A DNA stretch of 45,601 bases from Amycolatopsis rhizosphaerae (GTDB lineage Bacteria > Actinomycetota > Actinomycetes > Mycobacteriales > Pseudonocardiaceae). Positions within the stretch are counted from its first letter, which is position 1, and the number at the start of each line of letters is the position of its first letter. Positions 24,100 through 32,220 of the stretch are shown piece by piece. The notes under the pieces are model-generated. The model worked only from the letters and a program-made list of their open reading frames with translations. It was not told the DNA's origin and made no database searches. Location: NCBI RefSeq assembly GCF_007713715.1, contig NZ_VJWX01000007.1, forward strand, positions 1-45,601, read 5' to 3'. Both the position numbers and the translations under genes were made by a program.

Positions 24100-25322
24100 C
24101 CGGAACGAGGTACGGCAACAGCGCCGTTGTCGGTGATCGCGCTCAGGGCGAGCGCGATACCGGCGGTGCCGTCGAGCAATCCGTGGTCAGGTGGTCGGGT
24201 AGCGGCGGCGTGCTGGATGAGCCGTTGCGCCAGGTGTGGCAACTGAGCAGCCAGGGCGGGGTTGTCTGCGTCGGCGGCGGCGCGGCCGACGGTGCAGTAG
24301 AGACCTGCCCAGCCGTGGCATAGCCCGAGGTCGGTGATCAGGTCGAGTTGCACCTCATCGGCGAGGCAGGCGGCCAGCGCTGCTTCCGCTGTCCGTTGTC
24401 GTGATGTGTCGCGGGTGGCGAGCGCGGCGAGCTGGCAGGCGCGGGTGATGCCGGGGGTGCCGTAACACCATGAAGGCCGTCCCGGTCCGGTCTGCTCGAT
24501 ACCGCCACGGGCGTAATCGCCGCGGTTGATCCAGTACGGCCACCAGCAGCCGGTCTCAGTGTGGCAGCGCCAACGGTCGAGGTGTGCGCAGATGATGTCG
24601 ATGGCCTCGCGATGCCCGTCGACGGTGATCCCGGCCCGCAGCGCCATTGCCAGCAGCGCCAGCGGTCCGGAGATGCCGTGGGCAAGTCCGAGGTTGGTGT
24701 GCCCGCCGGGGGTCGGTAGCAGCGGGTCGGGATCGTGTGCGACCCACCACCCGGGCAGGAGATCACCGTCGATTCGCAGTGGCTCGGTCAGGCGCACGAG
24801 GTACGTCAGCACACGGGCCAGCGCATCGGTGCCCGGCAGGAAGTGCAGCAGCAGTTGCCCAATGCCGGTCAGGCCGTGCAGCAGGTCGTACTCCGCGAAC
24901 CCGGGTAGCTCACCTCGATCAATGCGAGCCATCGCGGCGGTGACACGCCGGTGGGTCAGCCGGATCAGGTGGGCATGACATTTCTCGACAGCCGACCGGT
25001 AGTCGGGGATGACGGTCTCGGCGACGTCCAGAAGGAAGGCGATCGCGGGCAGGCCGGCGAACAGCCCGGCGATGGCGGAAGTGCTGACCGGCTCGGCGAG
25101 CGCCGTCCGTACCCAGGTATGCACCCGCTGTCGCGCACCGACATCCGCGTGGGCGCACTCGATGTGCCATAAGGCGATGCCAGCCGACCCGCGGGCCAGC
25201 GACTGTCCGACAACTCCGCTCCCGGCTGGCGGCTGCTGCAGGGGGCGCGCCAGCGTCTCCAGCAGCGCCGCCCGCTTGGCAGCGTGGGGTACGGCCGGAG
25301 GGCTGATGAGCGGGGATGTCAT
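24072..25322 (-). CDS. LanC lanthionine cyclase
   Basis: A 416-residue class I cyclase that catalyses addition of cysteine thiols to dehydroalanine/dehydrobutyrine in the precursor, forming lanthionine and methyllanthionine rings. Zinc ligands are readable: C286 in SWCYGTPG and C335-H336 in LCHGWAG, with the active-site histidine H215 in AHGISGP. Family length is normal. Its ATG overlaps the lanB stop as ATGA (25319-25322), so expression is coupled to the dehydratase. No defect seen. Confidence 0.92.
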   Translation of the reverse strand: MTSPLISPPAVPHAAKRAALLETLARPLQQPPAGSGVVGQSLARGSAGIALWHIECAHADVGARQRVHTWVRTALAEPVSTSAIAGLFAGLPAIAFLLDVAETVIPDYRSAVEKCHAHLIRLTHRRVTAAMARIDRGELPGFAEYDLLHGLTGIGQLLLHFLPGTDALARVLTYLVRLTEPLRIDGDLLPGWWVAHDPDPLLPTPGGHTNLGLAHGISGPLALLAMALRAGITVDGHREAIDIICAHLDRWRCHTETGCWWPYWINRGDYARGGIEQTGPGRPSWCYGTPGITRACQLAALATRDTSRQRTAEAALAACLADEVQLDLITDLGLCHGWAGLYCTVGRAAADADNPALAAQLPHLAQRLIQHAAATRPPDHGLLDGTAGIALALSAITDNGAVAVPRSGWDRCLLIA

Positions 25323-28300
25323 GAGGACTCCTGAAGAGCGAGTGCCTCGGCGCGCAAGGCGATCGTGCGGGCGAGCCGCTGGGTGGCAGCTTCGCGCTCC
25401 GGATGCACCGCGACTGTGCGGTTGAAATGGTCGTGCAGCAGCGCGCGGAGCACGCGGGACGGATCGCGGTCAAGGCGTACCCGGTAGGCGGCGAGCGCCT
25501 CGCGGCGCTGTGCCCAAGCAGTAAGCACCGCCGCTTCACGCAGGCTGTGGTGCGGTTCGGGTTTGCGTGTGGGGTGGCCGAGGTGACGGGCGAGCTGCAG
25601 GGCGTGCTCGCGCACGCTTTGGTCGAGCAGCCCGTGGTGTTGGCCGATCACGGTGATCAGCCACTGCCAGCCTTCCTCCCGTGTGGTGGCAAGGCCCGTC
25701 GCCAGGTCAACCAGCGAGACCGCGGCCACCGCTTGCACAGGAAGTCGGCTCTGACGGGCGAGGGCGATTTCGGTCAGGGCGGCAGCGGAGTCGGCGGCGG
25801 CCACCTGTTCGTTGCTGGCGATGTCGGCGCCGTACTTTCCGGTTTGGACCCAAGCGGTCTCGAAGCTGAGCTGGGCGATCAGGCCCACATCGCGCAACTC
25901 ACACACCCATGCCGCGATGTGGGCGGCGACCGTGCCGTACTGCTCGGCGTCCGCCAGCCGCGCGAAGAGCTGGAGGTAGTGGTCAGAATCGGGGCGGGTG
26001 GTGTCGTGGTGGCGACGAAACCAGAACCGGACCATACCGTCGCCTACACGCTCCCGCAGCCGTGGCAAATAGTCGGTGAGGACGTCGTCGAATCGCTGCG
26101 GGTGGCCCTCGAGCTGCGCCAGCAGCAAGTCGGACTTACCGGGCATTGCGGGACGGGGAACGTCGATGCTGGTGTAGTCGGGCGCAGCGAGGTCGCCGCG
26201 CGCTGCCGCGCGTTCCTTGCGTGGGAATTTCCTGGACTTGTCGCGAGGGGTAGCCGTAAGCGGGACAACGAACTCGCACGCTCGCCCAGCCCATCCAAGG
26301 TCCGCAGGATCACCGGCTTCCCGGAGCTCCACCGTCTTTGTGCCGTACAGCCGAGTGCGTACCAAGCTCCGTTGAGTCGGGTCGTCCAGATCGAGCGGCA
26401 AGCGTTGCTCACCTTCACAGAGCACGACATGGGCGGGCACGCGCCAGCGGCACCGCCACGCGACCAGCGCCTCGTGCCAGTCTCGTGAGCTGGCCCGCGG
26501 GCCGGGAAGATCGGCGCCGTCCAGCAACCACCGCGCCGCAGCCAGCACGCTCCGCCCGGAGCGAACCCTCGGCAGAAACGGCAGTGTCCGGGTGGACCCG
26601 AAGTCGAACGGCCCCCACACGGCGCTGCGGGCCGTGCCCAGTTCGGCGAGGAACCGCACCAGCGGCGGCGTGAACACCGTTGTTTCCAGCGCATGCAGAA
26701 CATGGGCATGGACACGCTTTCCCGTAGGGCGATGGATCAGAAAGAACCGCGTGGCCGTCGCGGTGACCGCCAGATCGTCAAGAGCAAGGCAGCCGGAGGT
26801 TTCAGCGTGGTGTTCGGCGACAGGCAGCAGCCACGGCAACAGTCGCGGGGTTCGGATGACGGCGTCGTTGTGCATACGGCGAGGCGGAAACGACAACTGC
26901 GCCACCATTGCCTCGGCATCTGGGGTGTAGGTGTCCGCGAGCCGACGGCAGTCGTGTTCGTCGAGCAGCGATGCGAAACGCCCGATCATGCTGCTGGAAG
27001 CGGGCGGAGCACCGCTGACCCACAACTGAAACCGACCTTGGGTCAACGCATTGGCGGAGCGCGCGTGCAGGGTGAAGGCGAGTTCCACACGCTCGGGCGG
27101 TATGAGGTCGGTGCGGTCGCCCACGGTGAGCTGACCGATCAGTGCCTCGGACAGGACGACCTCGGTGCGTCGGTCGAGCACGGCTTCCTGAACCAGCCGT
27201 TGCAGAACCGCGTCACGATCGGTCAGGGCGCGAGAGGGTTGTTCGCGAGCGGCGCCGAGGAACCCGACCGGATAGCCCAGTCCGGCGTCCGATACCAGCT
27301 CACGCACCGGCACCGCCGCGCCCGCGCCGTACCGATCGCGAAAACGCAGGTGGTAATCCCGCCATGCCGCGGTGCCGAAGGGGCTCCGGGTCACTCGCAA
27401 CAACGTGGACGCCGCGGCCTCGGCCTCCCGCAGCACCGCGTCGGGCAGGGCAAGCTGACCATCAACCACGACATCCACCGCCGGTCGCGGTTCGACCAGC
27501 GGGCTGCCCGGGCGCCCGTCCTTTCGCACCTGCGGGGATACGGTGTGGAGATCCTGCGCGGCCATCTGACGATGCAGGACGCGCAACGATTCGCGGATCT
27601 CCGCGATCGGCGCCGGTCCAGAATCCTGCCCGTCTGGCCTCGTGAGCTGGGTGAGCAGGTGGCCCACCGGATCGGTGCTGGTTGCTGGGGCGCGCAGGTT
27701 GGTGATCAGGACGTGGTTGGCGACCAGCCCGGTCAGCATCGTCGTGATCTGCTCGCGTGACGCTCCGGGGAATTCGCGTTCAAGCTGGCTGACCAGCTCC
27801 CACCCACGAACGGGTTGTTGGGCAGCGGCAAGTGCCGCTGCTACCGGATGGGTGCGGCGCAACGCCAGCTCCACCATGCCGAGATCCTCGACGAGCTTTT
27901 CGGTGGTCTCGGTTCCCGGTATGCGTTCGCTGGGCAGCATTTTCGGGACGACGAACTGGTCCGCGCGGGTGAACCCCCCGTTGTTGACGATGAGCGACAC
28001 ATCGGCGAGGACAGTCGGGTCGTGTTCGAGGCGACATATCACCTCGTCCAGCCACTCGGGGTCGATCCGGTGGTGAATGGTGTGGTCCTCACCGAATTTG
28101 ATCCGCACAGCCGGGCTCAGGGTGGCGGTGGTGATGCCCGCGAACAGGCCGAACGGGGTGGCTCTGCCGCGCCACCGCAGGACGTAGGAGCACACCGACA
28201 CCAGCAGCCGTCGCCACTGCCGGCGCTCCAGCGGAGCATCAGACAGCGCCGAGGTGATCTGCTCGCTGAGAGCCGGACTGGCTGTGCTCAGCGCGGCACG

Positions 28301-28462
28301 TACAACCTCGCGATCCCACAGCCGCACCAACCAGACTCGTCCCAGGGAATCGGCATTGTCGCCGGTGTGCAGGTCCACAGCGGGTAGATCCAGTCCACCC
28401 GGATCGGTGCTGGCCCGCACTGCCACCGGTCCGCGGTGTCGGAAGTGTCGTCGTGCCACCAT
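25319..28462 (-). CDS. LanB lantibiotic dehydratase, full length
   Basis: A 1047-residue class I dehydratase. The first ~750 residues correspond to the tRNA-dependent glutamylation domain (VRLWDREVVRAALSTASPAL, LRWRGRATPFGLFAGI near the N-terminus; FRDRYGAGAAVPVRELV in the middle). The last ~270 residues form the SpaB_C elimination domain (DGMVRFWFRRHHDTTRPDSDHYLQLF, WVCELRDVGLIAQLSFETAW). It would dehydrate Ser/Thr in the FxLD precursor. The ATG at 28462 follows an AGGAGG site, about 100 bp after the precursor gene. It is coupled to lanC by ATGA. Confidence 0.92.
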   Translation of the reverse strand: MVARRHFRHRGPVAVRASTDPGGLDLPAVDLHTGDNADSLGRVWLVRLWDREVVRAALSTASPALSEQITSALSDAPLERRQWRRLLVSVCSYVLRWRGRATPFGLFAGITTATLSPAVRIKFGEDHTIHHRIDPEWLDEVICRLEHDPTVLADVSLIVNNGGFTRADQFVVPKMLPSERIPGTETTEKLVEDLGMVELALRRTHPVAAALAAAQQPVRGWELVSQLEREFPGASREQITTMLTGLVANHVLITNLRAPATSTDPVGHLLTQLTRPDGQDSGPAPIAEIRESLRVLHRQMAAQDLHTVSPQVRKDGRPGSPLVEPRPAVDVVVDGQLALPDAVLREAEAAASTLLRVTRSPFGTAAWRDYHLRFRDRYGAGAAVPVRELVSDAGLGYPVGFLGAAREQPSRALTDRDAVLQRLVQEAVLDRRTEVVLSEALIGQLTVGDRTDLIPPERVELAFTLHARSANALTQGRFQLWVSGAPPASSSMIGRFASLLDEHDCRRLADTYTPDAEAMVAQLSFPPRRMHNDAVIRTPRLLPWLLPVAEHHAETSGCLALDDLAVTATATRFFLIHRPTGKRVHAHVLHALETTVFTPPLVRFLAELGTARSAVWGPFDFGSTRTLPFLPRVRSGRSVLAAARWLLDGADLPGPRASSRDWHEALVAWRCRWRVPAHVVLCEGEQRLPLDLDDPTQRSLVRTRLYGTKTVELREAGDPADLGWAGRACEFVVPLTATPRDKSRKFPRKERAAARGDLAAPDYTSIDVPRPAMPGKSDLLLAQLEGHPQRFDDVLTDYLPRLRERVGDGMVRFWFRRHHDTTRPDSDHYLQLFARLADAEQYGTVAAHIAAWVCELRDVGLIAQLSFETAWVQTGKYGADIASNEQVAAADSAAALTEIALARQSRLPVQAVAAVSLVDLATGLATTREEGWQWLITVIGQHHGLLDQSVREHALQLARHLGHPTRKPEPHHSLREAAVLTAWAQRREALAAYRVRLDRDPSRVLRALLHDHFNRTVAVHPEREAATQRLARTIALRAEALALQESS

Positions 28463-28568
28463 GCGCGCAGACCTCCTCGCGGCGTCTCTGGATCAGTGAG
28501 TGGTGTGAGGTCGGACCCGGTGCGCCGACACGGAGGGGGTGGCGCGACGCACCGGGTCCGGATGGTGC

Positions 28569-28748
28569 TCAGGAGGGGTTGTTGGCCTGGCTGTTGCAGG
28601 CACTGGTCGAGCAGGTTTGACCGCAGCCGTCGCTGGTGTCGCAGCTCAGCTTCGCCAAGGGGTACGCGGCCTCGATCACCGAAAAATCGAGGCTGAACTC
28701 CCGGTCGTCGATACTGCCGCTACGGGGCACTGTGCTGGCAATAGACAT
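28569..28748 (-). CDS. FxLD-family lanthipeptide precursor
   Basis: A 59-residue precursor. The leader contains the name-giving motif F18-S-L-D21 within DREFSLDFSVIEA; the C-terminal core holds four cysteines (36, 42, 46, 51) among Ser/Thr residues (35, 38, 39, 45, 47-49), reading SCDTSDGCGQTC then STSACNS. This gives up to four (methyl)lanthionine rings. The core has two aspartates, D37 and D40, the latter followed by glycine (G41), the kind of site that PCMT-like methyltransferases act on. An AAAGGA ribosome binding site precedes the ATG. It lies between the methyltransferase and lanB genes on the same strand. The leader cleavage site is not obvious, probably between residues 28 and 35. Confidence 0.93.
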   Translation of the reverse strand: MSIASTVPRSGSIDDREFSLDFSVIEAAYPLAKLSCDTSDGCGQTCSTSACNSQANNPS

Positions 28749-28807
28749 GATCCACCGTGTCCTTTCTTCTGTGTGGGTGTGCGTTGGAGGACCTGGCCGA
28801 CCCCAAC

Positions 28808-30133
28808 TCAGGCGGTGGCGGTTGGCCAGGAAATCGCGACGCGGGTGTGGCGCTTGTCGATCACTGTCACCGCCGACGATGCGGTGGCGGAGTCTCCGGG
28901 AACCGGTATCTCGCGGAGCAGATGATCAGCGGTGTCGTGAGGCCAGATGCTGATCACAGGGTCGGGTCCGTGTCGGTAATGGCGATCCCAGAAGCGGATT
29001 TGCTCGACCAGTGCCTCGGCAGTGGGGCGGGCGTGCGGGCCGAAGGCGTGTGCACCCATCTCGAAGACACCCGGTCTGACTCGACGACTCGCCAGGTAGG
29101 CAAAGGAATCGCCGACGACATAGGCGCTCGGGAACCACCGACCGCCCTCATCCGCCATCACCGGGCCGCCTGCGGCAGCAGGCTGGTAGTCGCTGTCGAC
29201 GGCCAGCAGGCAGGATCCGGGCAGCACGGTGGCCAGCCACAACGGAAGCGAGTCAAACGACTCCATGCCACCGACGGTCACGCCGGACCACGCATCAACG
29301 CGCTCGCGGGCCAGCACCCCGTCGAGCTCGAGGGGGTCGGAGGGATGGGTGTCGTCGTCGAAGCGCAGTGCGATCTGATCGCCGTACAGCAGCAGCATCC
29401 GCTCTCGATGCGCCCCCTCGCCTTGGATCTTCACGAACCCACAGACCTCGGCCGAGCGGCTGACCAAATGGTCACCGACGCGCTCCAGTGCCAGCGACCT
29501 GGTGATCCCGCGCATCCGCAACGGAACAACCAACCGTCCGCCGTCAACCAGTTGCCGAGTCCAGGCGGGCGGGATATCCCAGCAGCCAACGGTCACGATG
29601 ATCACGTCGAACAGCCCGGCCTCGGGCAGGCCGCGCTCGGCGTCGCCGCACTCGACACGCACCCGGGAATACCCGGCCGCATCCAGGAGCTTCCGAGCGC
29701 GGTCGGTGATCTCCGGGTCGATGTCCATCGTCGTGACGGCGCCGGACTCGCCGACCAGCTCGGCCAGCATTGCCGCGTTGACCCCGCCCGAACCGATCTC
29801 AAGCACCCGCATGCCCGGTGCAACGTTCGCCTGCTCGAGCATGAAGGCCTGAACCTGCGGAGCGGAGATCGAGCTGATGGGAGCACCGCGCTCGTCCCAC
29901 TTCGTCCTGACAGCCGTCGTGGCCGCGTACACCTCAGGCAACGGCACACCGGGCGCAAAGACATGCCGGTCGACCCGGGCGAAGACCGCCGCCACGCGAT
30001 CCGAACGGACCGCGTTCAACCGCCACAACTCTTCGATCATCGCCGCACGCAGAGCCTCCACATCCATCGACTCCGGGGGGCCCGGCGGGACGCCCCTGCC
30101 ATCTTCCGCGGCTGTGTTCACGTGGCTGTTCAT
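28808..30133 (-). CDS. PCMT-like methyltransferase, FxLD system
   Basis: A 441-residue protein with a protein-L-isoaspartate O-methyltransferase-like core: SSISAPQVQAFMLEQ (88-101) and the SAM motif VLEIGSGGVN at 110-119, then MDIDPE and GLPEAGLFDVIIVTVG. The C-terminal half is the extension found in the 'methyltransferase, FxLD system' family. In class I lanthipeptides, related OlvS-type enzymes methylate an Asp side chain of the cyclised peptide, leading through an aspartimide to isoaspartate. The precursor has Asp-Gly in its core, so the same reaction is plausible here. It is the first gene of the operon. Confidence 0.88.
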   Translation of the reverse strand: MNSHVNTAAEDGRGVPPGPPESMDVEALRAAMIEELWRLNAVRSDRVAAVFARVDRHVFAPGVPLPEVYAATTAVRTKWDERGAPISSISAPQVQAFMLEQANVAPGMRVLEIGSGGVNAAMLAELVGESGAVTTMDIDPEITDRARKLLDAAGYSRVRVECGDAERGLPEAGLFDVIIVTVGCWDIPPAWTRQLVDGGRLVVPLRMRGITRSLALERVGDHLVSRSAEVCGFVKIQGEGAHRERMLLLYGDQIALRFDDDTHPSDPLELDGVLARERVDAWSGVTVGGMESFDSLPLWLATVLPGSCLLAVDSDYQPAAAGGPVMADEGGRWFPSAYVVGDSFAYLASRRVRPGVFEMGAHAFGPHARPTAEALVEQIRFWDRHYRHGPDPVISIWPHDTADHLLREIPVPGDSATASSAVTVIDKRHTRVAISWPTATA

Positions 30134-30189
30134 CCAATCTCTCGTCGCTCCTGCGAGACGCTATGGCAGCTACTCGAGGCGAAGCCAGA

Positions 30190-30285
30190 AGTTTGCTTCA
30201 GTTTGCTCGAAGTTGCGCTCCTTGTGCGATAGGTTGTTGACGGATTGCCGCAGGTGAGGCCACTCTCGACGAGGCCAAGCAAACT
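30190..30285. promoter_or_regulatory. AGTTTGCT repeats in the lanthipeptide promoter region
   Basis: AGTTTGCT occurs at 30190-30197 and 30200-30207 (10 bp apart) and inverted as AGCAAACT at 30278-30285. All three lie in the 180 bp between the divergent methyltransferase gene and the 30315 gene. Spacing by one helical turn suggests a dimer or oligomer binding site, possibly for the XRE regulator at 31169. Confidence 0.5.
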
Positions 30286-30314
30286 GACGCACGTTCCTGG
30301 TGGAAGGGGTAGTC

Positions 30315-30644
30315 ATGCAGCTAACGTTCCTCGGCAAAGAGACCCAGGGCGGGGGTTCGCCGACCCTGTACGCGACCGACCGCGGCACCTACGTGGTGCA
30401 GGGGTGGAAGGTCAGTGGATACCCGGCGCGGGTAGAGATTCCGCACCGTCTTCTCGGACACGTCGAGAAGGGCAAGTGCCTGGGTGTGCACCTCGACGAC
30501 ACTGGCCGTGGCAGTTTCGTCCTCGCTGGCGAGCCCATGACCGATGCCGACGCGTTGGCACAGATGGACATCCCGGGACACGAGACGTGTGTCGAGGTCC
30601 CGACCAAGAAGGAGGTTTGGGTCAGTGGAACTGCTACAGGGTGA
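30315..30644 (+). CDS. Hypothetical 109-residue protein
   Basis: A small, probably beta-rich soluble protein (MQLTFLGKETQGGGSPTLYA, YVVQGWKVSGYPARVEIP, GSFVLAGEPMTDADALAQMD). A clear GAAGGGG site precedes the ATG at 30315; the in-frame GTG at 30300 is less well placed. It overlaps the DUF6879 gene by 20 bp, and this pair followed by a DUF5753 XRE regulator is a recurrent actinobacterial set. The molecular function is unknown; it is likely part of the regulatory unit, not a biosynthetic enzyme. Confidence 0.7.
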   Translation: MQLTFLGKETQGGGSPTLYATDRGTYVVQGWKVSGYPARVEIPHRLLGHVEKGKCLGVHLDDTGRGSFVLAGEPMTDADALAQMDIPGHETCVEVPTKKEVWVSGTATG

Positions 30645-31158
30645 CGCGTTCGACGCGCTCTTTCGCGATTTCGAGCGCGATGCGTTCCACCTTGAAGTCA
30701 AGGACACTTACCGCACACCGGACGAGTCGGGGCCGTTCCGTCTGTTCCTGACAGGCCAGCACGACGACTTCGCCTGGTTCCAGCCCTGGCTCGACCTTGT
30801 CCGCGGTGCCACCAAGGCCGGGCGGAACGTCCGGCGAGCACGCGTGGTGACGGTGCCACACGGCGACTACACCCGATGGGGACTCACCGTGGCCGAACAC
30901 AACATCGCCGCCGGCGAGAGCGTGCGCTGGCTTCCTCGCCATCTGATCAACCCCGACGAGTTGTCCGCCGATGACTACTGGCTCTTCGACGACGAGCTCG
31001 TGGTGTTCACGGTGTTCGAACCCGATGGCCGGTTCGTCGGCGGCGCCGCTACGACGGATCCCGTCATCGTCAACTACTGCATCGCGGTGCGCGATCGAGT
31101 CTGGCAGGCCGCGATCCCGCACCATCGCTACCTGGAGACCGAGTACGTCACGGCCTGA
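30625..31158 (+). CDS. DUF6879-family protein
   Basis: A 177-residue soluble protein. Features of this family are visible: FRDFERDAFHLEVKDTY near the start, DDFAWFQPWLDLVRGATKAGRNVRRARVV, then LPRHLIN and DDYWLFDDELVVFTVFEPDGRFVGG. The GTG at 30625 follows an AAGGAGG site placed inside the upstream gene. DUF6879 proteins are regularly encoded beside XRE regulators with DUF5753; a role as ligand sensor or partner is inferred. The regulator follows 10 bp downstream. Confidence 0.75.
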   Translation: MELLQGDAFDALFRDFERDAFHLEVKDTYRTPDESGPFRLFLTGQHDDFAWFQPWLDLVRGATKAGRNVRRARVVTVPHGDYTRWGLTVAEHNIAAGESVRWLPRHLINPDELSADDYWLFDDELVVFTVFEPDGRFVGGAATTDPVIVNYCIAVRDRVWQAAIPHHRYLETEYVTA

Positions 31159-31168
31159 CGGTGATCAC

Positions 31169-32035
31169 GTGACGCACTCCCTCCACCAGGCACGCCAGGC
31201 CCTCGGCCAGCAGTTGCGCGACCTCCGCAAGGAAGCGGGGCTGACTGGCCGGGGCCTGGCGCTTCTCGCCGGATGGCACAGCTCGAAAGTCTCGAAGATC
31301 GAGTACGGCAAGCAGACACCCTCCGAGGACGATATCCGGGTTTGGTGTCGACACACCTGCGCTGAGCGCGAGATTCCTGACCTGATTGCCGCTGTACGCA
31401 CCATCGAATCGATGTACGTGGAGTGGCGGCGCATGCTCAGCACCGGCACCCGACGCCGCCAGAGCGCATCGCGACGGCTGGAGTCCACCACCACGCTGAT
31501 GCGATGGTACGAACCCGTTCTCGTGCCAGGACTGCTGCACACAGCGGAATACGCACGCGAAGTCATGCGCCGAGTGATCGACTTCTACGACATTCCGGAC
31601 GATCTCGACGCTGGCGTCGCCGAGCGCATGGAACGCCAGGCCGTCCTGTACCGAGGTGACCACCGTTTCCACTTCGTCCTCGCCCAACAGGCACTGAACA
31701 CCATGGTCGGCGGAGTGGACACCATGATCGGTCAACTCGACCGGCTCCTCGCCGTCATGTCCCTGCCGCAGGTCACGCTCGGCATCATTCCGAGCCGGGC
31801 CGTATACGAGGCGCCAACTAATCAGTTCATCATCTTCGACAACCGCCTCGTCCACGTCGAGACGGTCTCGGCCGAGCTGAGCATCAGCCAGTCCCGAGAA
31901 GTCGCGCTCTACGCCAAGGCCTTCCAGCGGCTTGCCCAACAAGCAGTCACCGGCTCAGCAGCGCGAACCCTCATCACCACGACCCTTGACCAGCTCCGCA
32001 CAGGGCAGAACGATGACGAGGAACCACCTGCGTGA
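31169..32035 (+). CDS. XRE regulator with DUF5753 (Scr1-type)
   Basis: A 288-residue protein with GTG start. N-terminal HTH (about 6-60): LGQQLRDLRKEAGLTGRGLALLAGWHSSKVSKIEYGKQTPS. The rest is DUF5753: RWYEPVLVPGLLHTAEYAREVM, ERMERQAVLYRG, FHFVLAQQALNTMVGG, LGIIPSRAVYEAPTNQFIIFDNR. It is the probable regulator of the divergent FxLD lanthipeptide operon and of its own operon, perhaps through the AGTTTGCT sites. Its stop overlaps a small frame as GTGA. Confidence 0.88.
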   Translation: MTHSLHQARQALGQQLRDLRKEAGLTGRGLALLAGWHSSKVSKIEYGKQTPSEDDIRVWCRHTCAEREIPDLIAAVRTIESMYVEWRRMLSTGTRRRQSASRRLESTTTLMRWYEPVLVPGLLHTAEYAREVMRRVIDFYDIPDDLDAGVAERMERQAVLYRGDHRFHFVLAQQALNTMVGGVDTMIGQLDRLLAVMSLPQVTLGIIPSRAVYEAPTNQFIIFDNRLVHVETVSAELSISQSREVALYAKAFQRLAQQAVTGSAARTLITTTLDQLRTGQNDDEEPPA

Positions 32036-32160
32036 CGAAGCCGGCTTCCAAGTCCACGACCACGACTGGGGTCCCCACCGATTTCGAAGGCATCAACCTC
32101 ATGCTCCGCCGCGACAACACCAGCAAGGCACCCGAAGCGACCAGCCACGGCAACCGCTAA
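32032..32160 (+). CDS. Possible 42-residue protein coupled to the regulator
   Basis: A GTG overlapping the regulator's TGA (GTGA, 32032-32035) opens a 42-codon frame ending TAA at 32160. The product is polar (KPASKSTTTTGVPTDFEGIN then LMLRRDN). The overlap type matches genuine couplings elsewhere in the window, but the frame is short and has no relatives I know. It ends about 60 bp before CRISPR array 2. Confidence 0.35.
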   Translation: MTKPASKSTTTTGVPTDFEGINLMLRRDNTSKAPEATSHGNR

Positions 32161-32220
32161 CCTCGCACCAAAGTGAATCTAAAACGCCCGCACCCGCCGC
32201 AAAGTCGCTGGTCAACAAGT
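32161..32220 (+). promoter_or_regulatory. Leader of CRISPR array 2
   Basis: The 60 bp before the first repeat end in GGTCAACAAGT, identical to the leader-repeat junction of array 1, with a similar A-rich run (CTAAAACGCCCG) about 35 bp upstream. No cas gene is next to this array. The shared junction implies that the same adaptation machinery recognises both leaders. Confidence 0.65.

Noticed and set aside
31010-31030. TTCGAACCCGA as a second tRNA-Tyr attachment copy
   Set aside because: Similarity is only a few bases and it encodes the conserved FEPDG of the DUF6879 protein.
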